Program-made: the position numbers and the translations under genes
Assembly: GCA_023375675.1 (NCBI GenBank)
Contig: JALQBC010000057.1
Location: 121,038-185,037, forward strand
Length of the DNA: 64,000 nt
Source of the DNA: Cytospora piceicola
Lineage: Eukaryota; Ascomycota; Sordariomycetes; Diaporthales; Cytosporaceae
Direction: 5' to 3'
Notes under the pieces: model-generated
Seen by the model: the letters and a program-made list of their open reading frames with translations, nothing else
Database searches by the model: none
Told to the model about the DNA's origin: nothing
Shown: piece after piece, positions 44,682 through 56,654 of the stretch
How positions within the stretch are numbered: the first letter of the stretch is position 1
Layout of the letters: each line of letters starts with the position of its first letter

Positions 44682-47600
44682 ATTAAAAGTCTTATACGTT
44701 ATAAAAGTTAATCGCGCTATACCGTATATATACCTGCTTAAAAAAGAAATAATAGCTTATAATACTTTAACTAGTACTACGGTTATTTATAAGACTTTTA
44801 AAAACTAAAATACTTTCGAAAATTAGCTTAAAATTAAAGTAGAACAGGTAGATATCTAGCTAGCTATAATATAAGAAAAAGCTTAATTATCTTCTCTATA
44901 AGTATTACTATTAAAAGAGTTCGAATAAACTACTTTAATACGTTAAATAGCGGTATAATATAAAGCTTTAAACCCGGCTATTAAAATCTTAAAACTGTTT
45001 ATAGCTAGCCGTATAAACTATTTATAAGTATAAAAAGATTATAAGTTTAATACGAAAAGGTAAGATATATATAAAACTCGAAAGGTAGCGGTATAAAGCT
45101 AAATATTAAATTCGGTTATAAAAACCTATATTTTAATATACTATTATACTAAAGATTTAAATAACTAATACGTTAATCTACTAACGATAATATAGTTAAA
45201 GATATAAAATAAAAAAGCCGATACCTTAGATAATTATAATATAATACTAATAGCTTTAAATTATAAAATAATATAAAAATAACTTATAACTTAAATTAAA
45301 AAATAAGAAAAAGTAATAGCTATAAGTAATAAATATTAAATTTCTTAAGTTTTTAAAGCTTATAATTAAATAAACTATTTATTTATAGTACTTAGCCGTA
45401 TAGATTATCTTAAAGATTAAGTAACTAACTATAAAATTACTAATTAGTTAAAAATAAATAATAGTAGTTTTAGTTATATTTATATAATAATAGACTTTTA
45501 TTAAAAACTATATTTAATAGTAAAAACAGTTACTTTATATAACCGGATAAAATATAATATATATATAGTATATAATGTTTAGTATAGTTAAAAAGAAACT
45601 TTAATAAAAGGATCGGCGAAATAAAATAAAAATAAGTTAAAAAGAAAATAAGCCCGGAATAGCTTAAAATAAAAAGAAAATAAAAAGGAATTCTTACTTA
45701 AACGTAGTAAAACGTTATATAAGGTATATAAGAAACCGTACCGTTTATAAAACTACTAAGTAATATTTCTTAAGAAAGCTGTTTTATAGTTTAAACTATA
45801 TTATCCCGACGTTTTAATAATAAAGTAAAAGATTTAGTAAGATAAAAACTTAGCTTATCGGATCGAAAGACTTAAAATTTAAAAAGCAGGTAAATAATAA
45901 CTAGTATAAAGGTATATATTAGCCGCTTTTTTAGTTAAAGTATAAATAGCGTTTTAAAATATAAAAATCGAATTTATTTATTTACTTATATAATTAACCT
46001 TATTAAACTTAAGTATAACTATACTTATTTTTAATAATATTTATCGGTTTATAAACGTTAAAGTAATAAACTTCTTTAAGTATATAATTATTAAAAATAA
46101 AGAAGTATTTATCCTTATATAAAAAGACGTTAATATTAAGGTATAAAGGGATAACGGCTTAAAGGTATTTAAAGTTAAAAATATAGCCTTTTATAAAGGA
46201 TTTATATATAACCTAATACTATTTAACTAGTTTTAAGAAAAAAGATACTATTAAGATAATAAAAAAGACTAAAATACTATTAGATAAAACTATAATAACT
46301 TTCTTTTATATACTTTCTTTATAAAATATAAATAAAATATATTAAAAAGGCTTTTAAATATTATAACTAAGGTTACGCTTAAAGAAAAAGTAGCTTTATT
46401 TAATATAACGCTATAAAAGATAAAACGGTAGGTTTTAGATAAATTCTAATATTTATAGCTAAAATATCCGAGGTTAAAAAGACTTAGTAAAGTTACTAGC
46501 TTATATTAAAGTATTTAAATAAAATAGAAGCTTTATATATATAAATATAACGGATATACTATAAGGAAGATAAAAAGATAAGTATTTTAGGTTTTTTAAA
46601 AAGAACTATAAGAAATCTAACGTTTTACTTTAGATTTTACCGATATTATAAAAGACCTTAAAAGATATAAAACGGTAGCTTTCTTTACTTACCGTAAAAT
46701 AAAGGTAATATATAACTATTACTTTCGAAACCGAAACTAAACTACGTTAAAACGTTTATTAAAATTATTTATAAAAATTATAAAGAATAAAAAAGTAATA
46801 CTTAAAACCTTCGAATACGATAAAGAAATCGTTAAACTATAGTAGCTAAAAAACTAGTTAAAAAACGATAATAACGTTAAAATTAAACCTTCGGTACTAT
46901 AGATATAAATATAGAACGGTACTACCGAACGTTCAGAAAGTATAGTTACTATAAAGGCGAAATATATAATAGTTTATACGAAATTTCCGAATTTCTTTTA
47001 AAGAGAAGTAATTAAAGCAGCCGTATATTTATATAACTAGCTTTCGAAGTATATCTAAAAGCGATAGAAAACCTTATTAAAAAGATAGAATAAACTTATA
47101 ACTAAGTTTTTTACTAATTTCCGCCTTTAAATATACTATTTATAAGTATTTAGCTATAAAGTATACGTAATAACACCTATAGTATAAAGTAAAATAAAGC
47201 GATTAAAGAAAATAAACCTTTAAGCTTAAATAAGCTATTTTATAAGATATAAATCGACTAATATCTATAAGATATAAAACCTTTAAATTAATAAAATATA
47301 TACTTTAAAAGATATTATTTTCGATAAGAAGATAATATTTAATAGCTAAATAAACTATTTACGAAATAATATCCGAAAGGTAAATATCGATATATTATAA
47401 AAATACTTATATTAACAAATAATCTTATAAGAAAACTTAATAAATATTTTATTTAAAAAGGAAAAAGTAAAAGATTTTAAAAATAGTATCGTTTACGTTA
47501 AAGTTAATATAAAAGTAAAAGTATATAAAAGTAAGAATAAAATAGTAGAGAAGTATATTAAAAAAACTAATTATTTTTTAAATAAAGCGTATATATACCT

Positions 47601-50600
47601 ATTAATCTTAAAGGTATTTCTCTTTCCGTTATATAGCTTTATTTTTATAGCCTTTATAACGAAGACAGACGAAAAGTACTTAAGAGATAAAATAATACTT
47701 TAAACTAATAAGATACGTTTATAGATTTTAACGTTTAATATAAAAAGACTATAAAACTAGTTAAAATAGTAAAATAGGAAAACTATTATAAAAAGTATAG
47801 TATAAAGAAAGATAAAAAGGTTATCTTAAAAAATAAAAAGCGTAAATCTAAGTATAATATTATACTGTTTATAAAAAAAATAAAAGATATATAAACGAAA
47901 GCTACTTTTAGCTTTAAAAACGTTTTATAAACGTTATAGATATATTTATAAAGACTTATTTAAGTAAGCAGAAAAAGACTATTTTTAAAGCTATAAAGAA
48001 ATACGGTTATAAAAAGAAAAAGTAATAAGCGTAATAGCTAAAAAAACTTTATTAAACTATATATAAGTATATATTTATAAATATAATAAATATAAGTTTT
48101 TTATTAAATATAAAGTCTAACTAGTTATCCGAAAGGATTAATAATAAAAAGGCGATATAAAAAAAACCTATATAGCTACTTTTATTAAAAAGTTATTTAA
48201 AATAATAATAACAATTATAGCTAAGTTCGATTTCGAACTTATTTAATATAATATAGTTAATACCTTCGTTAACGTATTATTTAATAAAAAGATCTATATA
48301 TATATATTATAAGAATATCGAAAGTTAAAGTAGGTCTTTTTATTAAAAAAAACCTTTTATAAACTTAAAAAATCTTTATTACTATAATAAAAAGAACTTA
48401 CTTATATACTTAAAAAGATCGGTTTTACTTTAGTTCTTTATAAGCCTTATTATTTTATATAAAATAATATACTAATTTTCTTCTATATAAATAATATTAT
48501 TATTACGTATTAAAGTAAAGATAAAAAAGTAGCTAAAAAAGCTATTAAACAGTTAAAGTTATAATATAAAATTATAAGCGGAAATAACCTCTAATAGTTT
48601 TTAAGTATTATAATACTTTAAAATAAAGCTATATAAAAGATTTAGCTCTTTTAAGTAAACTATATAAATAAAATATTATCTTTTATATAAATTTAATAGT
48701 AGGCTTTATATAAAATACTAATAGCCTTAACAGAACTATTATTATATCCGGACTAGGTATTTATCGTATTAGCCTGTTTATATTAACGTAAAGTCGGATT
48801 AATTCTATATATAGTAGTAATTATAAAGCTAAATATAGCTTTTATAATATTTAAGCTTACGTAGTTTAATATTAATCCCGAGCTATAATATTATAAAATA
48901 GCCGACCGGATCTTAATATATCTTACTTAAATATTAGCTTTTACTTTTAAATTAAGAAAAGTAAACTTTTTTAAAGTATAAAATAACTTATCTTTTACCG
49001 ATAATAACTTAAACTATCGAAGTTTATAAGTATATATAATAAAATTATTTAATAGATATATTAAATAAAAAGCAAATAAGTAAAATACTATAACTACCTT
49101 TATTATAAAAGCTAAGTTACTCTTTTTTACTTAAATATTAAAAAAAGCCTTTTTCTAATATCGGCTTATATAAGAACTAAGGGTTTAGTTTAATTAGTAG
49201 ACTATTTAGCTATAGTACGATAATATATAGATAATTAAGCTAGTAAATAAAGAGATTACTTAACTTAATATAAAACTTCGCTATATAGATATATATAATT
49301 ACTAGCTATAATAAGAAGTTTAGTAAAGATACTTACGTATTAATTACACTAATACTTTAAATATAGTTATTAATAGACTAACTAAAGTACTTTCTGTTAT
49401 TAGCTATTAAAAGTTTATCGTTTAACTTAAGCTAATTAATATCGAGGATAAAATTCGAAAACAAAAGGTAAAAGACTTAAAAAACGATATAATTAATAAG
49501 TTAAAAAACCTGCTAATTTAATACAGATATATAGAAGTATATATTATAAAACTAAAGAGAAAAAGAAAGTTATAAGGTATACCGGCTTACGTATAAAAGT
49601 ATTTAAATTATATTATATTATTTTTAAGTAGACTATTATATTTAAAGTCGGTAGTCTTTTTTTTACAGTTAAATTACCGATTAAAAGTAAAAGTTTAAAA
49701 AAGCCCTTTACTTTTATATAGCTTTAATAGCTATAATATTAGTAAAAAAGGTATATATATAATAATATACCTCTTTTACCTTACTTTTATCGGTTTAAAC
49801 GCCTTTTCGAATTCCCTTATAAAAAGAATCGAAAGTATAAACTTTAAGCTTTATACTAACCGGTATAAAAAGGTATATATAATTAACCTATATATACTAC
49901 GTATACGCCTTTATACGACCTTTAGCTTAATTATAATAAGAGTTTATAAACCTTTAATACGCCTATTAGTAAGCGTAACGCTAATAAAGTATAATACAGA
50001 TCTCGGCGGATCGTACTATATACAGAATATAAAAAGTAGTTAAAGGCTATAATTAGCCTTCGACTTCTTTATTTTTTTAAAATAAAAGTATTAATAAATA
50101 ACTTAATAAAAGGAACTATAAAAAAAGCACTTATAGTAAGCTTTACGCTAACTTTACCTTTACTTTTACCTTTATCTTTATCTTTATCTTTATCTTTATT
50201 CTTATTTACATTTATATCCTTATCTTTATTCTTATCTTTATTATTATTATTATTATTTAAGTAAATAATAATACCGTTAAGCTATATATTAATTAGAAAA
50301 AACGTAAAAGATAAAAACAGGAAAAAATATATAAAAGTAGCTTACTTTAAACTAAGGTTAAGCTTAGCTTAAAATATATTGTTAACTATTTCGACTATCT
50401 TTTCTTTAAAATAAAAAGGTATTATATAAACGATTAAGAAAGAACGTGTAAAGAAGACTATTAAGGCTTTATTAGTTATTATTACTATTATTATTATAAT
50501 AATAGTAGTAGTAGTAATAACTATATAATAGTAAATAAAAAGAAAAGAAGTGCGTTTTATAAGCGATACTACTAAATATAGTTAGCTATATAGCTATAAT

Positions 50601-50694
50601 AGACTTTACCTATTTTACCCCTTTATAAAAGTTAATATTTTAAGAAAAGGGCTTACGTAGAAAAACCTATTTATAAATAGCTTCTTTTAAAAGG

Positions 50695-50862
50695 TGTATT
50701 AGACGGCAGTAAAGGTTCTTATAGAAATACCTCGGTCTGTATAAATAAGTAAGTTATATAATTAACTTCGGGATATATTTAATATAGAAATTAGCGTACC
50801 CGAGTAAACGGGGTATAAGATAATACATTAATATATTAATCGAGTATATATTACGTATAACA
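50695..50862 (+). repeat. 3' LTR of the Copia element
   Basis: Starts TGTATTAGACGGCAG, ends ACGTATAACA followed by GTAGA. Confidence 0.9.
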
Positions 50863-50867
50863 GTAGA

Positions 50868-51835
50868 TGACTAGGGTTATATAAAAGACGGCGAACGTGC
50901 AGCATCACTTTTCAATAATAGTACTTGATACAGATCTATAATAGCTTTAAGAATCATACAATGTGCGCCTTACTGCCGTAGGGTTGGGAGATGATGCTTA
51001 AGAAGCAGCGATTTTTCCGATACCCAATGCACTCCCTCGGCGTCTCGAACATGTAATCATGTTGTTAGTATATTCGACGGGGCCAAAGGTGATAACCACG
51101 TCTAACAAGGGTTTTCGCTCTAACTAACTTACTACGATACTGACAAAGCTTTGATGTAACGATTGAATAAATCATGGTATCGTGTTATCAGGTAGCTGCT
51201 GCAATCACGAATGAATCCTGACTAACATACTCTCTGATCAAGAAACTTCCGGATGATAGGGTCCGGCATTGACAGACCGGGACTTGCTTGCTTCGAGGGT
51301 ACCTAAGGAGCCGATGCTGAGAAGTTTGCCGTACTGTTAACTAAAGCAGGGATACGACGCTTACATACATATATCACATCTGTACTACATAGTCCCTGTA
51401 TACCTAGGTAGGTAGGTACATATAATGGAGTGTAGCATCGAGCCTTAGGGTTCTTCTCAGTGTTATTGCTAAGCTGTCAGGCGAACTACTGGTACCACCT
51501 ACCTAAATACCTAAATACATAAGCAGGTACCTACCGGTACGGAATGCGACGATCAGGCGGCCAAAGCGACAAATCAATAGTTCTTTGAAACCGAGCCAAG
51601 CTTTTCATTTCACGATATATTACACCTAGCTCTTTTCGAATACTATAAACGGTTTGGCTGGTGCCTTTCCGATGCAGGCCCCGCTGCGAATTGTTTCCAT
51701 ATAGGAACCAAATGATTCAGCCAGTAGACCTCCCCCCCCAGTGCTGAGACCCCCCCCTTTCAAGCCGATTTCTCGTTTCTCCTACGTCTCAACGTCTAGA
51801 AATCGCCTCCGCCACAGTCAACTACTGAATCCACG
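50868..51835. other. Intergenic, no supported gene
   Basis: Composition returns to normal. 'tacctaggtaggtaggtaca' at 51401-51420 and 'tacctaccggtac' near 51530 are further TACCT/AGGTA words. C runs lie at 51731-51760 before the start of the MFS pseudogene. Confidence 0.5.
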
Positions 51836-53940
51836 ATGGCTACTGATCGACTCTCTAACGACGGAACCTCGTTACCTAAAGCTGCTTCTGTGCTTGCCAA
51901 ACAGCCAGATGCCGACCCGAAAAAGGAGCTGTCTGTCGCCGAGGCTAGGCCCGATCGCGAGTATGTGACCGGCGTGAAGCTCTTCGTCATCGTAGCCACC
52001 GTCACCTTTGCCAGTTTTCTTATGCTCCTAGACAACATGATCGTTAGCATGGTAGGCTGCACCCCCAGATGTCGAAGCTGGCGCAGGCTAATCGTGTAAT
52101 CCAGGCTATCCCGAGCATCACCAACCAATTCCATTCCCTCGCCGACGTCGGTTGGTACGGCAGTGCATAACAGTTTGGGAGGTAAGCCTTGCTCCATCCG
52201 CATACAAATGTTCAGGTGTCTAACATTGCTGTTACTCAAGTGCGGCGCCACAGCCATTGACAGGGAGGATTTACAAGTATCTCACACCAAGGTTCGTATG
52301 GTGTGTGCGTTGCTCATGTCTCTGAGCTCTGTTCTTACTGTAAGTTACTGTAAGAGTGGAACTTTCTAGCCTTCTTTGCCGTGTTCAAGATTGGCTCCAT
52401 CATTTGCGGCGCCGCTGTCTCATCTCCCATATTCATCGTCGGTCAGTTTATTGCCGGCTTTGGAGCTGCGGGCATCGCCACCGGCTCTATCACTGTCATT
52501 TTACTTTGCGCGCCACTTATAAAGCGACCACGAAAGCAAGGCGTCTTATATATATCTAGCAGTAATACTAACTTCTTTGGCTAGTCGTGATAGGCCTGAA
52601 CTGGGGCTGTAAGTAGGTACCTCATTGCTCCCATGCAATCGCAGTGGTTAGGGTTAACTCACGAAGAACAGTCAACCTCCTTGGATTTTCTTGGGGCCTC
52701 TCATCGGGGCCGCTTTCATAACTTACACTAACTGGCGTTGGTGTACGTTCGCTGCCGTCTTTCTCATCACTTAGACTTTGACTAACAAGGTCAGTTTTTT
52801 ATGTGAATGTACCAGTTGGTGGACTGGCAGTGCTTGCCATACTTCCTCTCTACACATTCCTGAAGAGACAATCAAGCCTAAGGCTTGGTCCCTTCTCCCA
52901 AGACTATATCGTCACCTTGATCTTCTTGGGGTTTTCCTCTTCGCGCCCGCGGTCTTGCAGCTTCTGCTTGCTCTTCAATTTGGCGGCCAAGCCTATCCTT
53001 GGGATTTGTCCTAAGTGATTGGCCTTTTCTGGGGCGCCGCTGCAACTGCAGTCGTTTGGTACTTCTGGAGTCGATACCACGGGGATGATATAATGATGCC
53101 TTGCTCTATGATCCGCCAGTGGAATGTCGTGGCCTCTGGAATATATGTGGCTTTCCTCACATCGGCAGTCTACGGAGGCATCTACTATATCCCACTGCAT
53201 TTCCAGGCTGTCAATGACGCGAGTGCGATGTTGAGTGCCGTATATCTTCTGCCAATGATCATATCACAGCTCATAACGGCTGGCCTTGCGGGTGCCGCGG
53301 GTAAGTCAGAGGAGCATCCGACAATCTTCAAACTTGCTTCAGGGCTGACATACTGCCTTCAGTAAGCAAGATTGGCTACGTGATTCCTATAGCTATATTT
53401 TCGACAGTATTCTTTTCTACGGGAAGCGGTCTTTACTCCCTCCTCCAACCTAGCACCCGAAGTGGCCAATGGATCGGCTTCCAGATCCTTGCAGGCGTCG
53501 GCTTTGGAGCCGGACTACAACTCGTTCGTCTCCTCAGATGAAGAATCCCTCCTTTACACTGTTGACTCATTCAACGGGAACAGGCTATCATAGCTGTCCA
53601 GGCGGCGATGGACAGTGAAGAACTCGCCTCTGGCATCGCTTTTGTCGTCTTCAGCCAAGCTTTCGGGCCGACCATTTCGATGAGCCTCTCTATAACATCA
53701 TCTTCCTCGAAAGTTTGCGGACGCAAATCAGCTACCATACGCCCAATACCAGAGCCACTGCTATTATACATGCAGGCGCTACTGGTTTTCGCTCATTCGT
53801 CTCGCCTGCGGACCTGCCCGGGGCCCCGGGGTGTACGGGTGGCATACGCAGACAGTATCGACCGCGTCTTCTACCTCGCGGCGGCTTTCGCGACAGCTTG
53901 TGGAGGCTTCTTATGGTCATTGGGCTGGAATGATCTGTGA
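51836..53940 (+). pseudogene. MFS transporter pseudogene (DHA2, AflT-like)
   Basis: Starts MATDRLSNDG and reaches helix 1 as FVIVATVTFASFLMLLDNMIVS. AIPSITNQFHSLADVGWYGSA follows at 52100 with a TAA where Tyr or Leu is usual. Then come FAVFKIGSIICGAAVSSPIFIVGQFIAGFGAAG (52373), traces of the GPLIGA motif C near 52700, YVNVPVGGLAVLAILPLYTF (52800), VAFLTSAVYGGIYYIPLHFQAV (53150) and the end VFYLAAAFATACGGFLWSLGW at 53930. Some gaps between pieces are true introns, but several frame changes and at least two in-frame stops remain. The intact family exports toxins and drugs; the match to aflatoxin-cluster type exporters is by overall pattern only. Confidence 0.85.
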
Positions 53941-54307
53941 AACAAGGTAAGGATAGTAGAAATCAAAAGGCAACGCTACAGGTACCAATGGGCCGGCTAA
54001 GGAGGGGGAGAAGGCAGCTTGAGGTGACAGGCTGGGTTTGCTTAGGGAAGGTAACTTGGCAGTGATCCTTTGCCAACAACGGCATGATGTCCAATATAAT
54101 ACAAGTTGAAGAGAGATGGTGTAGGCACATGTTTCTCTCTATCTACAAGAGGATGAAAACGCTGGTCAATCAGATCGCGTCAGGATTCGGAAACTCTTTC
54201 CACGATAGCTTCACAGTCTATTCCTACTTGCAGTTGGTGCTCTTTCACCGATCTATGCTACGGAAATCCCGGCAGGAGGATACAAACAAGAAAAAACCAC
54301 AATGTTT

Positions 54308-55913
54308 TCAATTCAGAGCTACGATGATCAAGAAATCTTCATAATCCTGGTCATACTTCACCACTTCACGCATTTCCAGTCCGGCATCGTTCTGCAGACT
54401 TTCCTATGGAGCCTTTTGTGCGTTCTATCCCACCTGCAAAATTCATGAATCAGCAACTTGATATTAAATTAAAGAGATATTTGTAGAACCGTCGCAAAAT
54501 AACATGCAAACGGCAGACAGGTTCAAAGCACAGTTGAAGAGTGCCAAACGGATCGAATGAATAATAGATGCACATACCTACGCATATCATCACTTCGATA
54601 TCGTGTTAGCCCCCCTGAGCCCTAGCGTTCCGCTCGGGAAGGACTATTTCGTCGATCAGGATCACTGACTGGTCGGTCATACCAGCTCGGGCGTTGACCA
54701 AGATCTTTATGCAAGTGGCATTTCCCCATGCATGAAAGATGTTCCGGAGATAGTAAGCTCTGGCTCCTAAGCGACAGGTAGAAGAACAAAAATGTCAGCC
54801 GAGATGCATCTTCTCACAGTACTCCCAAGGGTGGTAAATCATACCTCGACGGGCTATAGCGTGAAGATATTATACACCCCTGCCTCGATTTTAGCAGAGC
54901 TCGCAAGCTCCGCCTTCGCCTGCTTTATAACTCCTGGTCGATCTTGACTAAAAAGTTTTTACAGGGAAATCGGGATATCGCTGCCGGAGGGTACGAGACT
55001 GGGACCCCGTTAAGCCACCAACGTCGACGAACAGAATTGTCGAGCTAGTAGTGTCCTAGCCTAAGCGCTTTTCGAAGTTCAAGGCATAAAAAAACAGCGG
55101 TCTCCCTTGCCGTTAGATCCTCATGTGCGCTTACGCAAGCTCTAATGCCCAAGGACGGTCAGCCAACCATGCGTAGGGGTGTTTGTCTGTGTGAATGGCG
55201 CTGCTCCAAGCTGTCGGTATTATGCCGACAAGTTCTCTATACTGGTTTGATCGGGGCCGATCCGGAAGGTTCAATGCTCCTTGAACCGTGATTTTACGTC
55301 TGTTCGCCGCATTAGAATGGTAAATGGAGAAGATTAGCCGGGCATTCTTACCCTAGGGTACGTCCGAGCCATGGTACTCGAGTGGTAGGTGTTGTCGTCA
55401 CTTTGGGAAATTACATCAGTAGCCTGGTAATACCGTAGTAGTCTCTCTGGAGATTATCAGATTAGTATCCCTCGACCAGAGTGAAGATATGAGCGAGCAA
55501 TACCACACCGGTCTTCTCCGCGAGCTCTGCCCTGTTGAAAGGGCGAGGGTCAGCCGCCAAAGCGGAAAACACCCCGGTTTCCATACTGATGAGAGCCAAA
55601 GGTAGCTGGAGATGCTGATGATGGCTGCCGTTAGTACTGCATGCAGAAATTGGTGTTCCTACATACCAAGTAACTAATTCTGCGCAATGTCTCTGGGCTG
55701 TTCCGAAGACGCAGCGAGCTTACGCCCGCCCTCGACCAAGCGACGGCGGGTTCTTTCATCACTAATCTGTGCAATGGCACCTTCCGGGCCTTGCAAAATC
55801 GACTCGATCTGCTCTGCCAGTGCTTCATATTGGGTACTAGACTCATTTTCAAAAATCGGAGACGCACAGTTCAAGGTTAATACAGTGATGCAAAGCTTAT
55901 TCGAAGCGCACAC
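54308..55913 (-). pseudogene. O-methyltransferase pseudogene 1 (heavily decayed)
   Basis: Read on the minus strand. 55840-55680: YEALAEQIESILQGPEGAIAQ and RLVEGGRKLAASSEQPRDIAQ, the N-terminal helices of fungal SAM-dependent O-methyltransferases. 55600-55460: LPLALISMETGVFSALAAD and FNRAELAEKTGV, the dimerisation/winged-helix part. About 55450: YYQATDVISQSDDNTYHS. 55260-54780 is largely unreadable, and the SAM-binding loop is lost. About 54750-54640: RNIFHAWGNATCIKIL and SVILIDEIVLPE, the catalytic region, where His is kept. The end, AGLEMREVVKYDQDYEDFLIIVALN, stops at 54308. Many stops and frame changes. It is divergent from the second O-methyltransferase across about 740 bp. Confidence 0.8.
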
Positions 55914-56654
55914 TTCCTGATTGGTTAATCCAAGGGCACCTGATATCAGGGTTTATCATCTTGCTTGTGACATTATTAAGGCTCAAGGTAGGTTCCCCAT
56001 CCCACAATCTCGCCTATCACTTCACCAAGCTCATATAGCCCCGCGCGCGAGTAACAAGGTTTTCGCTAGACTGTCTCTGGCGTCGTGGCATAAAAGTCAC
56101 TTTCGCGGGTGCGAACAGTACGCTGGCATGTTTGTACGAACTGTGCTCACGCCCTAAGCAGCGCAAAAGGTCCTTCTATCGGCACTCCAGTCCTCGATAT
56201 ACTTCATGCCGCTATACTTTCGTACCCAGTGTAGTAGAATGCACAATGCATACTGTGGCGTTACAGCCTCGTGTTCGGCCTATAATGATACCATAGCAGG
56301 GTCTTCTGACACCGTGGTGATATACAAACGGGTACCTTTCTGTGTGACTAATAGTTGTAACAGGTTGCTCGCACCAGTGCACCTTCAGGCTCCAAAGTAA
56401 GGCTGTGGGCAAACAAAGAAAACACAGGAGGGAGCTCTTGACTTGCCTCAGCAGAAGACTGACTGACCAGCATAGATCTTCCAAGGTTAATACCCTTTGA
56501 GTCCCATCTCCACATTAATCGAATTATCATCCCTCTCATGTCCGTTCTTTACGCTTCGCTAACTCTCGGGCTTCTCTCTCCTAAGTTCCAGATTCTCAGC
56601 GAACCTTTCCAACCTGGTTCAAAGATCCTACGCGACAATCGATCACCCAACAAC
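55914..56654. other. Divergent intergenic region between two O-methyltransferase remnants
   Basis: Probably the former shared promoter. Short frames only. No clear binding-site pairs for the Zn2Cys6 regulator were identified by eye. Confidence 0.45.

Larger units (their letters stand above)
44516..50862 (+). mobile_element. Complete but RIP-inactivated Ty1/Copia LTR retrotransposon
   Basis: Two direct LTRs of about 166-168 bp bound a ~6.0-kb interior. The whole element is flanked by the perfect 5-bp duplication GTAGA (44511-44515 and 50863-50867). The 3' LTR ends TG...CA; the 5' LTR shows TA at its 3' end, a C-to-T change. The interior is extremely AT-rich with almost no CA or TG and no open frame. 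At 48335-48380 the + strand shows a trace of the Copia reverse-transcriptase motif LYGLKQ (as FYKLKKS), and at 48480-48510 FYINNIIIT stands where YVDDI is expected. The position of these motifs, about 60% into the element, fits the Copia gene order. A TTTATC repeat lies at 50160-50260 near the 3' end. Confidence 0.92.
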
